32,150 nucleotides of DNA from Kitasatospora sp. MAA19 (GCF_029894125.1 NZ_JARXYZ010000056.1:1-32150); one strand, 5' to 3'; positions 23,338 to 30,451 are shown, numbered from the stretch's first letter. Made by a program: numbers and translations. Notes: generated from the sequence alone by a model not told the origin.

Positions 23338-23704
23338 GTGGACCTCCGGGTCTGGGCTGTGCGGGCCGGATTGGCAGACGGACGAGGCAGCGGTACCCGA
23401 TCGGTCGGCCGCGCATACCGGAGGCGGTCCTGGACCACCGGTAATTCATCCGTGCTGATCAGTGCCGGCGACAGGCGTGCGCCCATCGGCGCGGGGCCGG
23501 TCGGGTCGGCCGGTCGGGTCGGGGCAGGGCCGACCCGGAGGAGCGGCCCGCGGGCGGTCCGCGTTCTCCCGCCGCGTTCTCCGCCGGTTTCGTCGCCTTC
23601 CGCGTCGTACCCGGGCCCGCCCCGAGCCGTTCCCGTGGTGGGAGCGCGGCGCTAGAGTCGGCGCGGGTTCCGGAGCGGAGCGGTGCGGGCACAGGGGGTA
23701 GGCG
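23338..23704. other. Divergent intergenic region, no gene seen
   Basis: This region separates the leftward P450 from a rightward membrane-protein gene. A perfect palindrome GGTCCTGGACC (23426-23436) lies about 90 bp upstream of the P450 start and could be an operator. TAGAGT (23653-23658) is a likely -10 for the membrane-protein gene. The middle is GC-rich imperfect repeats of GGTCGGGTCGG type. Confidence 0.4.
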
Positions 23705-24880
23705 ATGGCGAAGGCGCGGCGGGGCGGCACGGCGGCGCAGCGGACGGCGCAGTGGGCTGCGGCCGGGGTGCTGGCCGGAACGGGGCTGCTCGGGCTGCTG
23801 CTGTTCTCGCTCGGCCAGGAGCAGGCCTGGCAGGCGCTCGGCGGCGGGCTGGTGGTGGCCGGGGCCGCGGCGGTGCTCGGCGGCGCGCTCGGCTTCCTGT
23901 TCGGGGTGCCCCGGGTGCGCGGTGGTGCCGAGGAGCCGCAGGGCTCGTACGCGCCGAACACCAACCTGGAGCAGGTGTCGGACTGGCTGACCAAGGTGCT
24001 GCTGGGCGTCGGGCTGACCCAGCTGGGCTCGCTCGGCGAGCGGCTGCACCAGCTCGGTACGGCGCTGGCGCCCGCGCTCGGCGGGGAGGGCTCCGCGGTG
24101 CCGTTCGCGGCGGCGCTGGTGCTGTACTTCCTGGTCTTCGGCTTCCTGGCCGGCTGGCTGGTGACCCGGCTCGCGCTGCCGCAGGTGCTGAACGACGCCG
24201 ACCAGGCGCTGGACCTCTTCCTCGCCGGGCAGGACCGCGACCGGCGGGGCGACAAGGTGGGCGCCGACGACCTGCGGGTCCGGGCGATGCAGCACCTCGG
24301 GCTGCTCGGCGGCAGCGCGGAGCAGCCGGGCGCGCTGGCCGCGCAGCTGCCGCCCGCGTCCTCGGCGTCGTCCGGGCCGGACGGTGTGGTGGCCGAGGTC
24401 CGCTCGACCGCGCGCCGCTCGGCGCTGAACGCCGACCAGGTGCGGGCACTGTACGCGGACGGCTCCGAGGGCCGGCGGATCCAGGCGCTCGCGCTGATGC
24501 AGGGCGACCCGTCGCTGGCCGACCTGCCGAGCGTGCTGGACGCGATCGAGCGGCCGCGCTCCGGCTTCGAGCAGTACCACGCGCTGCTGGCCGCCCGGGG
24601 CCTGCTCTCCCGGCTGCCCGGCGCCGAGGCGCAGCGGCTGCGGGACGCGGTGGCCAGGCAGTTGATGCTGCCGGAGGGGATCCCGTACGGGTCGGACCGC
24701 AGCTGGCTGGCGGAGAAGATACTGTCCCGGCTGGAGGTGACGGCCTTCGTTCCGGTGCAGTCGACGGCGCCGGACCCTGCGGGGACGGCCACCGCGCAGA
24801 CGCCCCCGGTGGCGGCTCCTTCGGCGGAGACGCCCCCGGTGGAGACGTCTTCGGCGGCGCCTCCGGTGGAGAACGGCTAG
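23705..24880 (+). CDS. Uncharacterised membrane protein with GFLFGVPR and NTNLEQVSDWLTK motifs
   Basis: A 391-residue protein. Two N-terminal transmembrane helices (about 16-36 and 42-64) end in GFLFGVPR. A conserved loop NTNLEQVSDWLTKVLLGVGLTQL and a third helix (about 138-160, FAAALVLYFLVFGFLAGWLV) follow. The C-terminal half is soluble and helical, HEAT-like (VLDAIERPRSGFEQYHALLAARGLLSRLPGAEAQRLRDAV), and the tail is rich in Pro, Thr and Ala. This GFLFG(I/V)PR...NTNLEQ(I/V)SDWLTK domain recurs in many bacterial proteins of unknown role, often fused to variable C-terminal parts; I know no established function. The ATG has a GGGGGTAGG ribosome-binding site. It overlaps the convergent acetyltransferase gene by 4 bp (CTAG). 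Confidence 0.8.
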   Translation: MAKARRGGTAAQRTAQWAAAGVLAGTGLLGLLLFSLGQEQAWQALGGGLVVAGAAAVLGGALGFLFGVPRVRGGAEEPQGSYAPNTNLEQVSDWLTKVLLGVGLTQLGSLGERLHQLGTALAPALGGEGSAVPFAAALVLYFLVFGFLAGWLVTRLALPQVLNDADQALDLFLAGQDRDRRGDKVGADDLRVRAMQHLGLLGGSAEQPGALAAQLPPASSASSGPDGVVAEVRSTARRSALNADQVRALYADGSEGRRIQALALMQGDPSLADLPSVLDAIERPRSGFEQYHALLAARGLLSRLPGAEAQRLRDAVARQLMLPEGIPYGSDRSWLAEKILSRLEVTAFVPVQSTAPDPAGTATAQTPPVAAPSAETPPVETSSAAPPVENG

Positions 24881-25323
24881 ACGGTGAAGCGCAGTTCGGG
24901 CCGGTCCCAGGTGATCCGGCCCCGGGCGGGGGAGGTGCCGACGCGCTCGGCGCCCATCCGCAGGTAGAAGCGCTCGGCGGGCGGGTGGGAGACCACCTTG
25001 ACGGCGGTGATGCCGGCCTCGCGGGCGCGCTCCAGCATGTGCGCGATCAGCTGCTGCCCGACGCCTCGCCCCTGGGCCGGGTCGGCGACGAACATCAGGT
25101 CGAGTTCGGCCGGTTCGCGGATCAGGGCGTAGAAGCCGAGCAGGTGGTCGGTGGCCGGGTCCGAGGCCAGGGACACCTCGTGCCGGGCGATGTACTCGGG
25201 GGTGACCCGGTAGCCGTCGATCATCGCCGCGTAGTCACCGCGGTAGGTGGCGGAGTCCTGGATCAGCTCGGTGAGCCGGTCGGCGTCGGCCGCTCGGGCG
25301 CGCCTGACAGTCGTTTCGATCAC
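24877..25323 (-). CDS. GNAT-family N-acetyltransferase
   Basis: A 148-residue single-domain acetyltransferase. Strand 1 is TTVRRARAADADRLTELI; the acetyl-CoA-binding motif A is ADPAQGRGVGQQLIAHMLERA (Q/RxxGxG/A), and motif B contains FYLRMGAERVG. The substrate is unknown. A minus-strand TATACT box (25331-25336) ends 7 nt before the GTG start, so the mRNA is probably leaderless. Its stop overlaps that of the convergent membrane-protein gene by 4 bp. Confidence 0.9.
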   Translation of the reverse strand: MIETTVRRARAADADRLTELIQDSATYRGDYAAMIDGYRVTPEYIARHEVSLASDPATDHLLGFYALIREPAELDLMFVADPAQGRGVGQQLIAHMLERAREAGITAVKVVSHPPAERFYLRMGAERVGTSPARGRITWDRPELRFTV

Positions 25324-25359
25324 TCGTTCGAGTATAGGGGTGAAGTGACCCAGCAGCCA

Positions 25360-26112
25360 TTACATTCCGAGGGTGTCCCGACGTCGGCGGTCGGCTGCCC
25401 GCAGGACCAGGACGCGGCGGGTGCGGCCGTCCTCGGGGCGGGGGAAGCGGCGGATCTCGCTGGCGACACAGTGCTCGCCGAGCGCGTACCGCAGTGGGTC
25501 GAGGTGGCAGCAGCGGCGGCCACGACCGTCGTGCAGCGGTTGGACGCGGACCTCGCCGTCCGGGGAGGTGACCCGGACCAGTTCCAGCAGGGCTTCCAAC
25601 TGCCTCTCGGGGCCGAACACTTCGGGGTAGGCGAAGATCAGGTAGCCGCTCAGGGTGAGCGCGAAGGCGCCGTCCGCGAACGGCAGTCGGGGCAGCGCGG
25701 CGGCCACGTACTGCTGGGGGTGCGCGGCCGAGTCGGCGGCGAACAGGCGGCGGGCGCGGTCCCAGCTGCGCAGGTAGCGGTCCGACCGGCAGGGGCGCGG
25801 CGCCGGGTACAGGTGCGGGCGGGCGGCCAGTGCGGCGGCCATCGACGCCCGGGCGGCCAGCGCGTGGGCCGCGACCTCGGGCGCGGGGAGCGCGTACGCC
25901 GGGTCGGCGGCTATGACCCGGCAGCCGAGTTGACGCGCCTCGGCGGCCAGGCCGGCCGCGCCGCCCGGACAGTCCAGCAACGGCCCTGGCAGCGTGGCGA
26001 GTTGGGACCGGGTGAGGTCGAACAGGGCGCAGTACTCGTCCAGCGGACGGGAGGTGACCAGGATGTCCCGGCCCACGGCGCTCGGGTCGGCGGGGGTGTG
26101 TACGGCGGACAC
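25360..26112 (-). CDS. Class I SAM-dependent methyltransferase-like protein
   Basis: A 250-residue protein. A Rossmann-like block LLDCPGGAAGLAAEARQLGCRVIAADPAY fits motifs I and II of class I methyltransferases. LPFADGAFALTLSGYLIFAYPE corresponds to the post-II/motif III region, and LLELVRVTSPDGEVRVQPL to the later strand. The C-terminus is Arg-rich. The start is a GTG at 26112 with a weak GGATGG upstream. The next gene upstream on the strand is the sensor-domain membrane protein. The substrate is not predictable, and some members of this group may not be active enzymes. Confidence 0.72.
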   Translation of the reverse strand: MSAVHTPADPSAVGRDILVTSRPLDEYCALFDLTRSQLATLPGPLLDCPGGAAGLAAEARQLGCRVIAADPAYALPAPEVAAHALAARASMAAALAARPHLYPAPRPCRSDRYLRSWDRARRLFAADSAAHPQQYVAAALPRLPFADGAFALTLSGYLIFAYPEVFGPERQLEALLELVRVTSPDGEVRVQPLHDGRGRRCCHLDPLRYALGEHCVASEIRRFPRPEDGRTRRVLVLRAADRRRRDTLGM

Positions 26113-26200
26113 CCGGCCATCCGAACACGGGCCGGCCCCGCCCGCATCCGGAGTACGTCCGGGGCGCGGGCGGGGCCGATGGGGCCGGTGGGGCCTTCGG

Positions 26201-26263
26201 GTTCAGCGGGTTCAGCGGGTTCAGCGGGTTCAGCGGGTTCAGCGGGTTCAGCGGGTTCAGCGG
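26201..26263. repeat. Seven exact 9-bp tandem repeats across the sensor-protein stop codon
   Basis: Seven identical copies of GTTCAGCGG run from 26201 to 26263. The seventh contains the minus-strand stop codon (TGA, 26257-26259). Because the unit is 9 bp, every copy repeats the TGA in the same frame. Perfect identity implies recent slippage. Confidence 0.95.
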
Positions 26264-26997
26264 CCGAGCAGGCCACGGGCGGCGGCCCGGTTCACGTTGG
26301 TCAGGCCCCGGACCAGCTGCGCGGTGAAGAGCACGAGCAGGATCCCGGTCAGTGAGAACGCGGCGATCTGCCAGGCCCCCTCGACGTAGTAGAGGTGCCG
26401 GACGTGGTCGCTGTCGTAGAAGTCGAAGAGCCGGTACCCGCGCCAGGTGGTGAAGGTCGGGAACACCCAGTGGTAGAGCGGATACAGCGCCATCGCCCAG
26501 CCGAGCACCAGGAACACCAGCGACAGAGCGAAGCTGAAGATCGCCCACGGGAGCATCACCACCTGGTACAGCACGGCCTTCCACCCGGCCGCGTCCGCCA
26601 GGCGCGCGGTGATCGCCCCCCAGGCGCCCTGGCGGACCTGGCGCACCGGCGCCGGGCCGGGCACGTCCAGCGCCAGCATGCCGCGGGCCCGGGCACGCTC
26701 CAGCCGGCCCATGCCGCGGGCGGCGGAGGTCAGGGCGGCCAGCACGGGCACGCCGAGGACGGTGACGAAGGTGCCGATCCCCACGCAGAACAGGGTGGTC
26801 GCGAGGGCGAAGCCGACGATCGCCACCGGCAGACCGGTGAGCGTGTAGCCGATCTCGCGGTAGTAGTGGGCGGAGAACGGCGCCCACCAGACGGCCGGCG
26901 GCTGCTCGGTCCGGTGGGCCCGGGTGGAGCGCTGGTCGTCGCCGTAACCGCCGAGGACGTCCCACTCGCGGTCCAGCGTGCTTCGGCTGCTGATCAT
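26257..26997 (-). CDS. Standalone sensor-domain membrane protein
   Basis: A 246-residue protein with four probable transmembrane helices: residues ~52-75 (GLPVAIVGFALATTLFCVGI), ~77-95, ~145-175 (VVMLPWAIFSFALSLVFLVLG) and ~215-235. The pattern YREIGYTLTGLPVAIVGF, a cytoplasmic Arg-rich loop and FTTWRGYRLFDF match the putative sensor domain usually found N-terminal to actinobacterial histidine kinases. Here the kinase part is absent, so it may pair with a separate partner or work alone. The ligand is unknown. The start ATG 26997 has a weak GAGG upstream. Confidence 0.75.
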   Translation of the reverse strand: MISSRSTLDREWDVLGGYGDDQRSTRAHRTEQPPAVWWAPFSAHYYREIGYTLTGLPVAIVGFALATTLFCVGIGTFVTVLGVPVLAALTSAARGMGRLERARARGMLALDVPGPAPVRQVRQGAWGAITARLADAAGWKAVLYQVVMLPWAIFSFALSLVFLVLGWAMALYPLYHWVFPTFTTWRGYRLFDFYDSDHVRHLYYVEGAWQIAAFSLTGILLVLFTAQLVRGLTNVNRAAARGLLGR

Positions 26998-27092
26998 GTC
27001 CCGGCCTCGGTCCCTCGTTCTCGGTGGCTGATGCTCCCAGTCTGGCCGGACGGCGAGCCGGGGAGGATCCGGAGGCCTGGCGGATCAGGGGT

Positions 27093-27104
27093 GGGGTTAA
27101 CCCC
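27093..27104. promoter_or_regulatory. Palindrome GGGGTTAACCCC upstream of the sensor-protein gene
   Basis: A perfect 12-bp palindrome 95 bp before the leftward sensor-protein gene and downstream of the leftward acetyltransferase stop (27230). It could be an operator. Just right of it (27152-27196) are three imperfect copies of GTGGTCGGGGA. Confidence 0.35.
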
Positions 27105-27229
27105 CGGGCCGGTCTCGGGTCCGCCTCGGGCGGGGCGGGCGGTCTGCGCGGGTGGTCGGGGACGGTCGTCGGGGAGGGTGGTCGGGGAGGGCCGGGCAGG
27201 GAGAGCCGGGCGGCCGTCCCCGCGGGTCG

Positions 27230-27802
27230 TCAGCCGTCCGCGCCCGGCCACTCGTCGGCGAGCAGCGAGTACAGGTGGGAGTCGGACCAGACGCCGCCCT
27301 TGCACAGGTCGTGCCGGACCCGCCCCTCCCACTGGAACCCGAGCCGGGTGAGCACCTTGGCGGAGGCCGCGTTGTCCACGTCGACCCGGGCGGCCAGCCG
27401 GTGCAGCCCGAGGGGGCCGAAGGCGAGGTCGCAGAGCAGCCCGGCGATCTCGCCCGCGTAGCCGCGGCCCCAGACCTCGCGGTCCAGCACGTAGCCGAGG
27501 TGGGCGGAGCGGTACCCGCCGAGAGTGAGGGAAGCGTGGGCGATCGGCGCGGCGTCCGCCGGGTCCTCGGCGTCGGCGCGCCGGGTGACGGCGAGCCGGT
27601 AGGTGTCCCGCTCCGGCGCCATCGCCTCCTCCAGGTAGAGCTCGATCTGGTCGGCGCAGGTCTCGCGGTCGCGCGGATCGAAGGGGAGGTACCGGGTGAC
27701 CTCCGGGTCACCGAACAGCGCGTACAGCGCGTCCACGTCACCGGGGGTGTGGTGGTACTCGCGGATGGCCAGGCGAGGGCCGGTGAGTCGGACGGGGACC
27801 AT
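27230..27802 (-). CDS. GNAT acetyltransferase, RimJ/RimL type
   Basis: A 190-residue acetyltransferase. It opens with LTGPRLAIREYHHTPGDVDALYALFGDPEVTRYL, typical of RimJ/RimL-like enzymes. The acetyl-CoA loop is VWGRGYAGEIAGLL, and VDVDNAASAKVLTRLGFQWEG is the hallmark N-x-x-S/A-x-x-(L/V)-x-x-x-GF block. Likely substrates are protein N-termini or small amines; this cannot be settled. ATG 27802 is chosen because the family starts here and TAGGGT (27811-27816, minus strand) lies 8 nt upstream, suggesting leaderless transcription. A much longer frame upstream is antisense to the next gene and was rejected. Confidence 0.9.
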   Translation of the reverse strand: MVPVRLTGPRLAIREYHHTPGDVDALYALFGDPEVTRYLPFDPRDRETCADQIELYLEEAMAPERDTYRLAVTRRADAEDPADAAPIAHASLTLGGYRSAHLGYVLDREVWGRGYAGEIAGLLCDLAFGPLGLHRLAARVDVDNAASAKVLTRLGFQWEGRVRHDLCKGGVWSDSHLYSLLADEWPGADG

Positions 27803-27810
27803 GGCAGCCG

Positions 27811-27837
27811 ACCCTACCCCCGGCCAGCGGCTACCGT
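27811..27837. promoter_or_regulatory. Overlapping divergent promoters for two leaderless genes
   Basis: The start codons of the leftward acetyltransferase (27802) and rightward protein (27845) are 42 bp apart. The leftward -10 TAGGGT (27811-27816) ends 8 nt from its ATG. The rightward -10 TACCGT (27832-27837) ends 7 nt from its ATG. Each -35 must lie near or beyond the other gene's -10, so the two polymerases cannot bind together. Confidence 0.55.
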
Positions 27838-27844
27838 TCGAGCT

Positions 27845-28717
27845 ATGAACGACGAAGACCTGCGACTCGCCCCGCGCACCAGGGCCGCCGACCTGCTCGC
27901 CTGGGCGGCGGCGCAGGACCGCGCCCCGGTGGCCGAGGCGCCGCTGCGCGCGGTGCTGGCCCTGCTGGAGCTGGGCGAGGGCAGGATGCACGACGGCTGG
28001 CCCGAACTGACCTCGACCGCGGTGGAACACCTGCTGTACGAGCGGCTCTACCTGTACGTCCAACCCGAGCCGGAGGCGGACCCGCTGGCGTACGGCGCCG
28101 CCGTGCGGCTGCTGGTCGACCACCAGCGGGCGGCCAAGCGCCTCAACGCCAAGCGCCAGGAACGGCTGCACGCCGAGGCCGAGTGGCAGGGCGAGGTCGC
28201 GGCCGGGCTGCTGCGCCGCGCCGACCTGGTGACCTGGCCCCGGCTGTACGCGCTGCTGCTGCACGCGCACGGGGTGGACGTCGCGGACGAGGCCGAGGTC
28301 CGGGCCTGGCTGGCCGGATTCCGGGAGCTGACGCAGGACGAGCGGCTGGCCGCGTTCGCCGCGCTGGGGCAGGCCGGCTGGTTGGACGAGGTGGACGAGC
28401 AGGGCTGGGGCCCGGCCCGGGTGCTGTCGGTCGGCATGGCCACCGATGGCGCGCGCCGGCTGCTGGAGCAGGGCCTGATGCGGCGCAGCTACCGCAACCT
28501 GGCCGAGCTGACCGCGTTGGGCCGGCCGATGCCGGACGAACTCGCCGGGGACTTCGGGGAGTTCGAGGACGCGGCGGCGGAGGCGGCGCTCGACCTGTAC
28601 GGGGAGTGGACGGCGCCCGGGCTGCCGCGGCTGCTGGTGACGGAGTTCCCGGACCTCGCGCCGGAGCCGGGGCAGGAGGAGATCGACACGTATCTGGCGG
28701 GGCTGGCGCAGGAGTGA
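27845..28717 (+). CDS. Conserved actinobacterial hypothetical protein
   Basis: A 290-residue soluble, largely helical, acidic protein with no signal peptide or transmembrane helix and no motif I recognise. Features are an N-terminal RAADLLAWAAAQDRAPVAEAPLRAVLALLELGEG, a central VEHLLYERLYLYVQPEPEADPLAYG, a basic helix HQRAAKRLNAKRQERLHAEAE and an acidic C-terminus. Codon use matches the neighbours, so it is a genuine gene. The probable leaderless ATG follows TACCGT by 7 nt. It is transcribed away from the RimJ-like acetyltransferase and may be co-regulated with it. Function unknown. Confidence 0.75.
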   Translation: MNDEDLRLAPRTRAADLLAWAAAQDRAPVAEAPLRAVLALLELGEGRMHDGWPELTSTAVEHLLYERLYLYVQPEPEADPLAYGAAVRLLVDHQRAAKRLNAKRQERLHAEAEWQGEVAAGLLRRADLVTWPRLYALLLHAHGVDVADEAEVRAWLAGFRELTQDERLAAFAALGQAGWLDEVDEQGWGPARVLSVGMATDGARRLLEQGLMRRSYRNLAELTALGRPMPDELAGDFGEFEDAAAEAALDLYGEWTAPGLPRLLVTEFPDLAPEPGQEEIDTYLAGLAQE

Positions 28718-28738
28718 CGTGTGCAGGAGTGACGTGTG
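28709..28738. repeat. Two 15-bp direct repeats spanning a stop codon
   Basis: CAGGAGTGACGTGTG occurs twice in tandem (28709-28723 and 28724-28738). The first copy holds the TGA that ends the upstream gene (28715-28717), and the second repeats it in frame. Confidence 0.9.
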
Positions 28739-28785
28739 CGGGCGCGGCGCGTCTGAGCCCGGCGCGTCCGGGCGTGATGTGACGG

Positions 28786-28816
28786 AGCCCCGGCCGCGCG
28801 GTGTGCGGCCGGGGCT
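28786..28816. terminator. Bidirectional terminator between convergent genes
   Basis: A perfect 12-bp stem (28786-28797 with 28805-28816) and 7-nt loop, between the hypothetical gene (stop 28717) and the convergent peptidase gene (stop 28867). Confidence 0.85.
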
Positions 28817-28872
28817 TCGCGGGTGCGTCAGGGTTTCGCGGGTGCGTCAAGGGCTTCGCGGGTGCGTCAGGG
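28815..28872. repeat. Three 19-20-bp repeats across the peptidase stop codon
   Basis: Copies of TTCGCGGGTGCGTCA lie in units at 28815-28833, 28834-28853 and 28854-28872. The third holds the minus-strand stop (28867-28869). Here the spacing is 19 and 20 bp, so the repeated stops are not in frame. Confidence 0.88.
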
Positions 28873-29700
28873 GTTGAGGCCGCGCTGCTGGAGCCAGGTC
28901 TCCGGGTCGACCGGGGCGCCGCCGCCGGGGCGGACCTCCAGGTGCAGGTGCGGGCCGGTCACGTTGCCGGTCGCACCGACCTTGCCGATCTGCTGGCCGG
29001 AGCCGACCTTGCCGGAGCCCTTGATGATCGAGGAGAGGTGGCAGTACCAGATCTCGGTGCCGTCGGGCAGCGTCTCGACGATCCGGTAGCCGTACGAGCC
29101 GGACCAGCCGGCCGAGGTGATGGTGCCCTGGCCGACCGCGTAGACGGGGGTGCCGGTGTCGGCGGCGAAGTCCAGGCCGGTGTGCAGGTGGGCCCAGTAG
29201 CGGGCGCTCTGGCCGTAGTGGGCGGAGAGGTTGTAGTCGCGCACCGGCAGGGTGAGGGCGGCGGCCTTGGCCCGCTCGGCCTCGTCGGCGGCCCGCTTGG
29301 CCTCGGCCTCCTTGGCGGCGGCCTTGGCCTCCGCCTCCTTCGCGGCCTGCACGCGGGCGCCCTCCTCGGCGGCGGTGCGCTGGCTGTCGGCCTGCTGCTG
29401 GATGCGGGCGGCGAGCGCGAGGCCGGGGTCGGCGGAGAGCGCGACCGGGGTCTCGTCCGGGGCCTCGATGGCGGGGGCGGCAGCCGGGGTGGCGGAGGCG
29501 AAGCCGGTGGCGCCCAGGGTCGCGGCGACGGCAGTGACGCCGAGCAGCGGGGAGGCCCCACGGGTCTGACGCGGCATCCGGTGCCGGTTGGTCTCGACGT
29601 CCGGGCCGGAGTGCTCGGGGCTGTCCGGGCCGGGGTGGTCGAGGAGCTGGGTACCGGCTGCGGGGCCGGCCGGGTGTGCCGGGGTGTGCGTCGACGCCAC
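28867..29700 (-). CDS. M23 peptidase (cell-wall endopeptidase), c-di-AMP riboswitch-controlled
   Basis: A 277-residue exported protein. A Pro/His-rich N-terminus precedes a hydrophobic signal segment (GASPLLGVTAVAATLGATGF). Next is an Ala/Glu/Lys-rich coiled coil (KEAEAKAAAKEAEAKRAADE), then an M23 domain. Zinc ligands are seen in HTGLDF (His and Asp) and in the HLHLEV motif. M23 enzymes cut peptidoglycan cross-bridges. The GTG start at 29700 follows AAGGAG by 9 nt; an upstream ATG at 29799 lies inside the riboswitch and was rejected. The ydaO-type riboswitch upstream ties expression to c-di-AMP, as for muralytic enzymes in other streptomycetes. Confidence 0.93.
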   Translation of the reverse strand: MASTHTPAHPAGPAAGTQLLDHPGPDSPEHSGPDVETNRHRMPRQTRGASPLLGVTAVAATLGATGFASATPAAAPAIEAPDETPVALSADPGLALAARIQQQADSQRTAAEEGARVQAAKEAEAKAAAKEAEAKRAADEAERAKAAALTLPVRDYNLSAHYGQSARYWAHLHTGLDFAADTGTPVYAVGQGTITSAGWSGSYGYRIVETLPDGTEIWYCHLSSIIKGSGKVGSGQQIGKVGATGNVTGPHLHLEVRPGGGAPVDPETWLQQRGLNP

Positions 29701-29702
29701 GG

Positions 29703-29861
29703 AGGCGCGCTCCTTTCCTTCCTTCGCGCCTACCGGGTTAGCTGACGGGTTCGGAGCAGGAAGGTCTCCTACGGCCGGGCCGGAGCCCTGCCGATTCACC
29801 CCAAGGAACGTGGTTCCCCGGCTCCCTGACCTGCCCGGAGGCCGGCCGGCGGGATTAGGCG
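29703..29861 (-). promoter_or_regulatory. c-di-AMP (ydaO/yuaA-type) riboswitch with expression platform
   Basis: Conserved aptamer pieces read on the minus strand: GGGGAACCACGTTCC, then TTGGGGTGAATC, then CCGAACCCGTCAGCTAACC and GGTAGGCG. The closing P1 stem pairs CGCCTA (29856-29861) with TAGGCG (29727-29732). The 3' strand of P1 also belongs to a 7-bp stem (29703-29709 with 29725-29731) whose 15-nt loop carries the AAGGAG ribosome-binding site. The two stems are mutually exclusive, which gives a plausible translational or termination switch. The family senses c-di-AMP and usually turns genes off. The region 29866-30116 upstream holds promoter-like sequence for this gene and for the divergent yiaA/B-like gene. 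Confidence 0.9.
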
Positions 29862-30065
29862 ACGGCGCACGGTGCCGTCTGGGTACGGCGTTGACGACCG
29901 CGCTGCGTTATCAAACGTTAATCCTAGGAGGCCCTGATTCCAAGCCGTTCGCTCGGGCCGACCGGAGACGGGCGGGGCAATCTGGGACACGATGGGCGTT
30001 TTGCGCCCCTTGACCACCATTGACGCCACCTAACGTGATCGGACGTCAACGAACGACCCCCCACC

Positions 30066-30081
30066 TGAGTACTCCTACTCA
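30066..30081. promoter_or_regulatory. Inverted repeat TGAGTA-CTCC-TACTCA
   Basis: A perfect 6-bp inverted repeat with a 4-nt spacer, 35 bp before the YiaA/B-like gene. Its position suits an operator or promoter element. A second inverted pair, TTGACG (about 30019) and CGTCAA (about 30043), lies upstream. Confidence 0.45.
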
Positions 30082-30116
30082 TGTGCGGCCCGGCCGCGCC
30101 GCCGCATTCTGGCGCC

Positions 30117-30407
30117 ATGAACGCACCGATGCAGTCACGCACGACGGCCGCGTACCACCTCCAGGCCGTACTGTCCTTCGCGCTGTCCGGCAGCGCCCTC
30201 GCCGTCGGGATCGCCTACCTGCCGGTCGGCGGCTGGACCCGGGCCTTCCTCGGCATCGGCCTCCTCTACACCGTCACCTCCTCCTTCACGCTGGCCAAGG
30301 TGATCCGCGACCGGCAGGAGACGAACGAGATCGTCACCCGGGTGGACCAGGCCCGGCTGGAGAAGCTGCTCAGCGAACACGACCCGTTCAAGGTCGAGGG
30401 GGCCTGA
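30117..30407 (+). CDS. Small YiaA/YiaB-like inner-membrane protein
   Basis: A 96-residue protein with two transmembrane helices (about 13-33, YHLQAVLSFALSGSALAVGIAYL, and 39-60, WTRAFLGIGLLYTVTSSFTLAKV). A charged cytoplasmic tail RDRQETNEIVTRVDQARLEKLLSEHDPF follows. This fits the YiaA/B family, whose role is unknown. No Shine-Dalgarno sequence is clear. ATG 30117 is the start that yields the family-like N-terminus. Confidence 0.8.
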   Translation: MNAPMQSRTTAAYHLQAVLSFALSGSALAVGIAYLPVGGWTRAFLGIGLLYTVTSSFTLAKVIRDRQETNEIVTRVDQARLEKLLSEHDPFKVEGA

Positions 30408-30451
30408 GGGGCGGACTCCGAGGGTCGACACTCCGACTGCCTGCCGAGAGC

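Noticed and set aside
23459..24792. Two long minus-strand frames opposite the GFLFGVPR membrane protein.
   Set aside because: Ala/Arg/Ser/Pro-rich products without motifs; the plus strand has clear membrane helices and codon bias.
27803..28270. N-terminal extension of the RimJ-like acetyltransferase gene to 28270.
   Set aside because: The extra 156 codons are antisense to a gene with normal codon use, and the family starts at ATG 27802.
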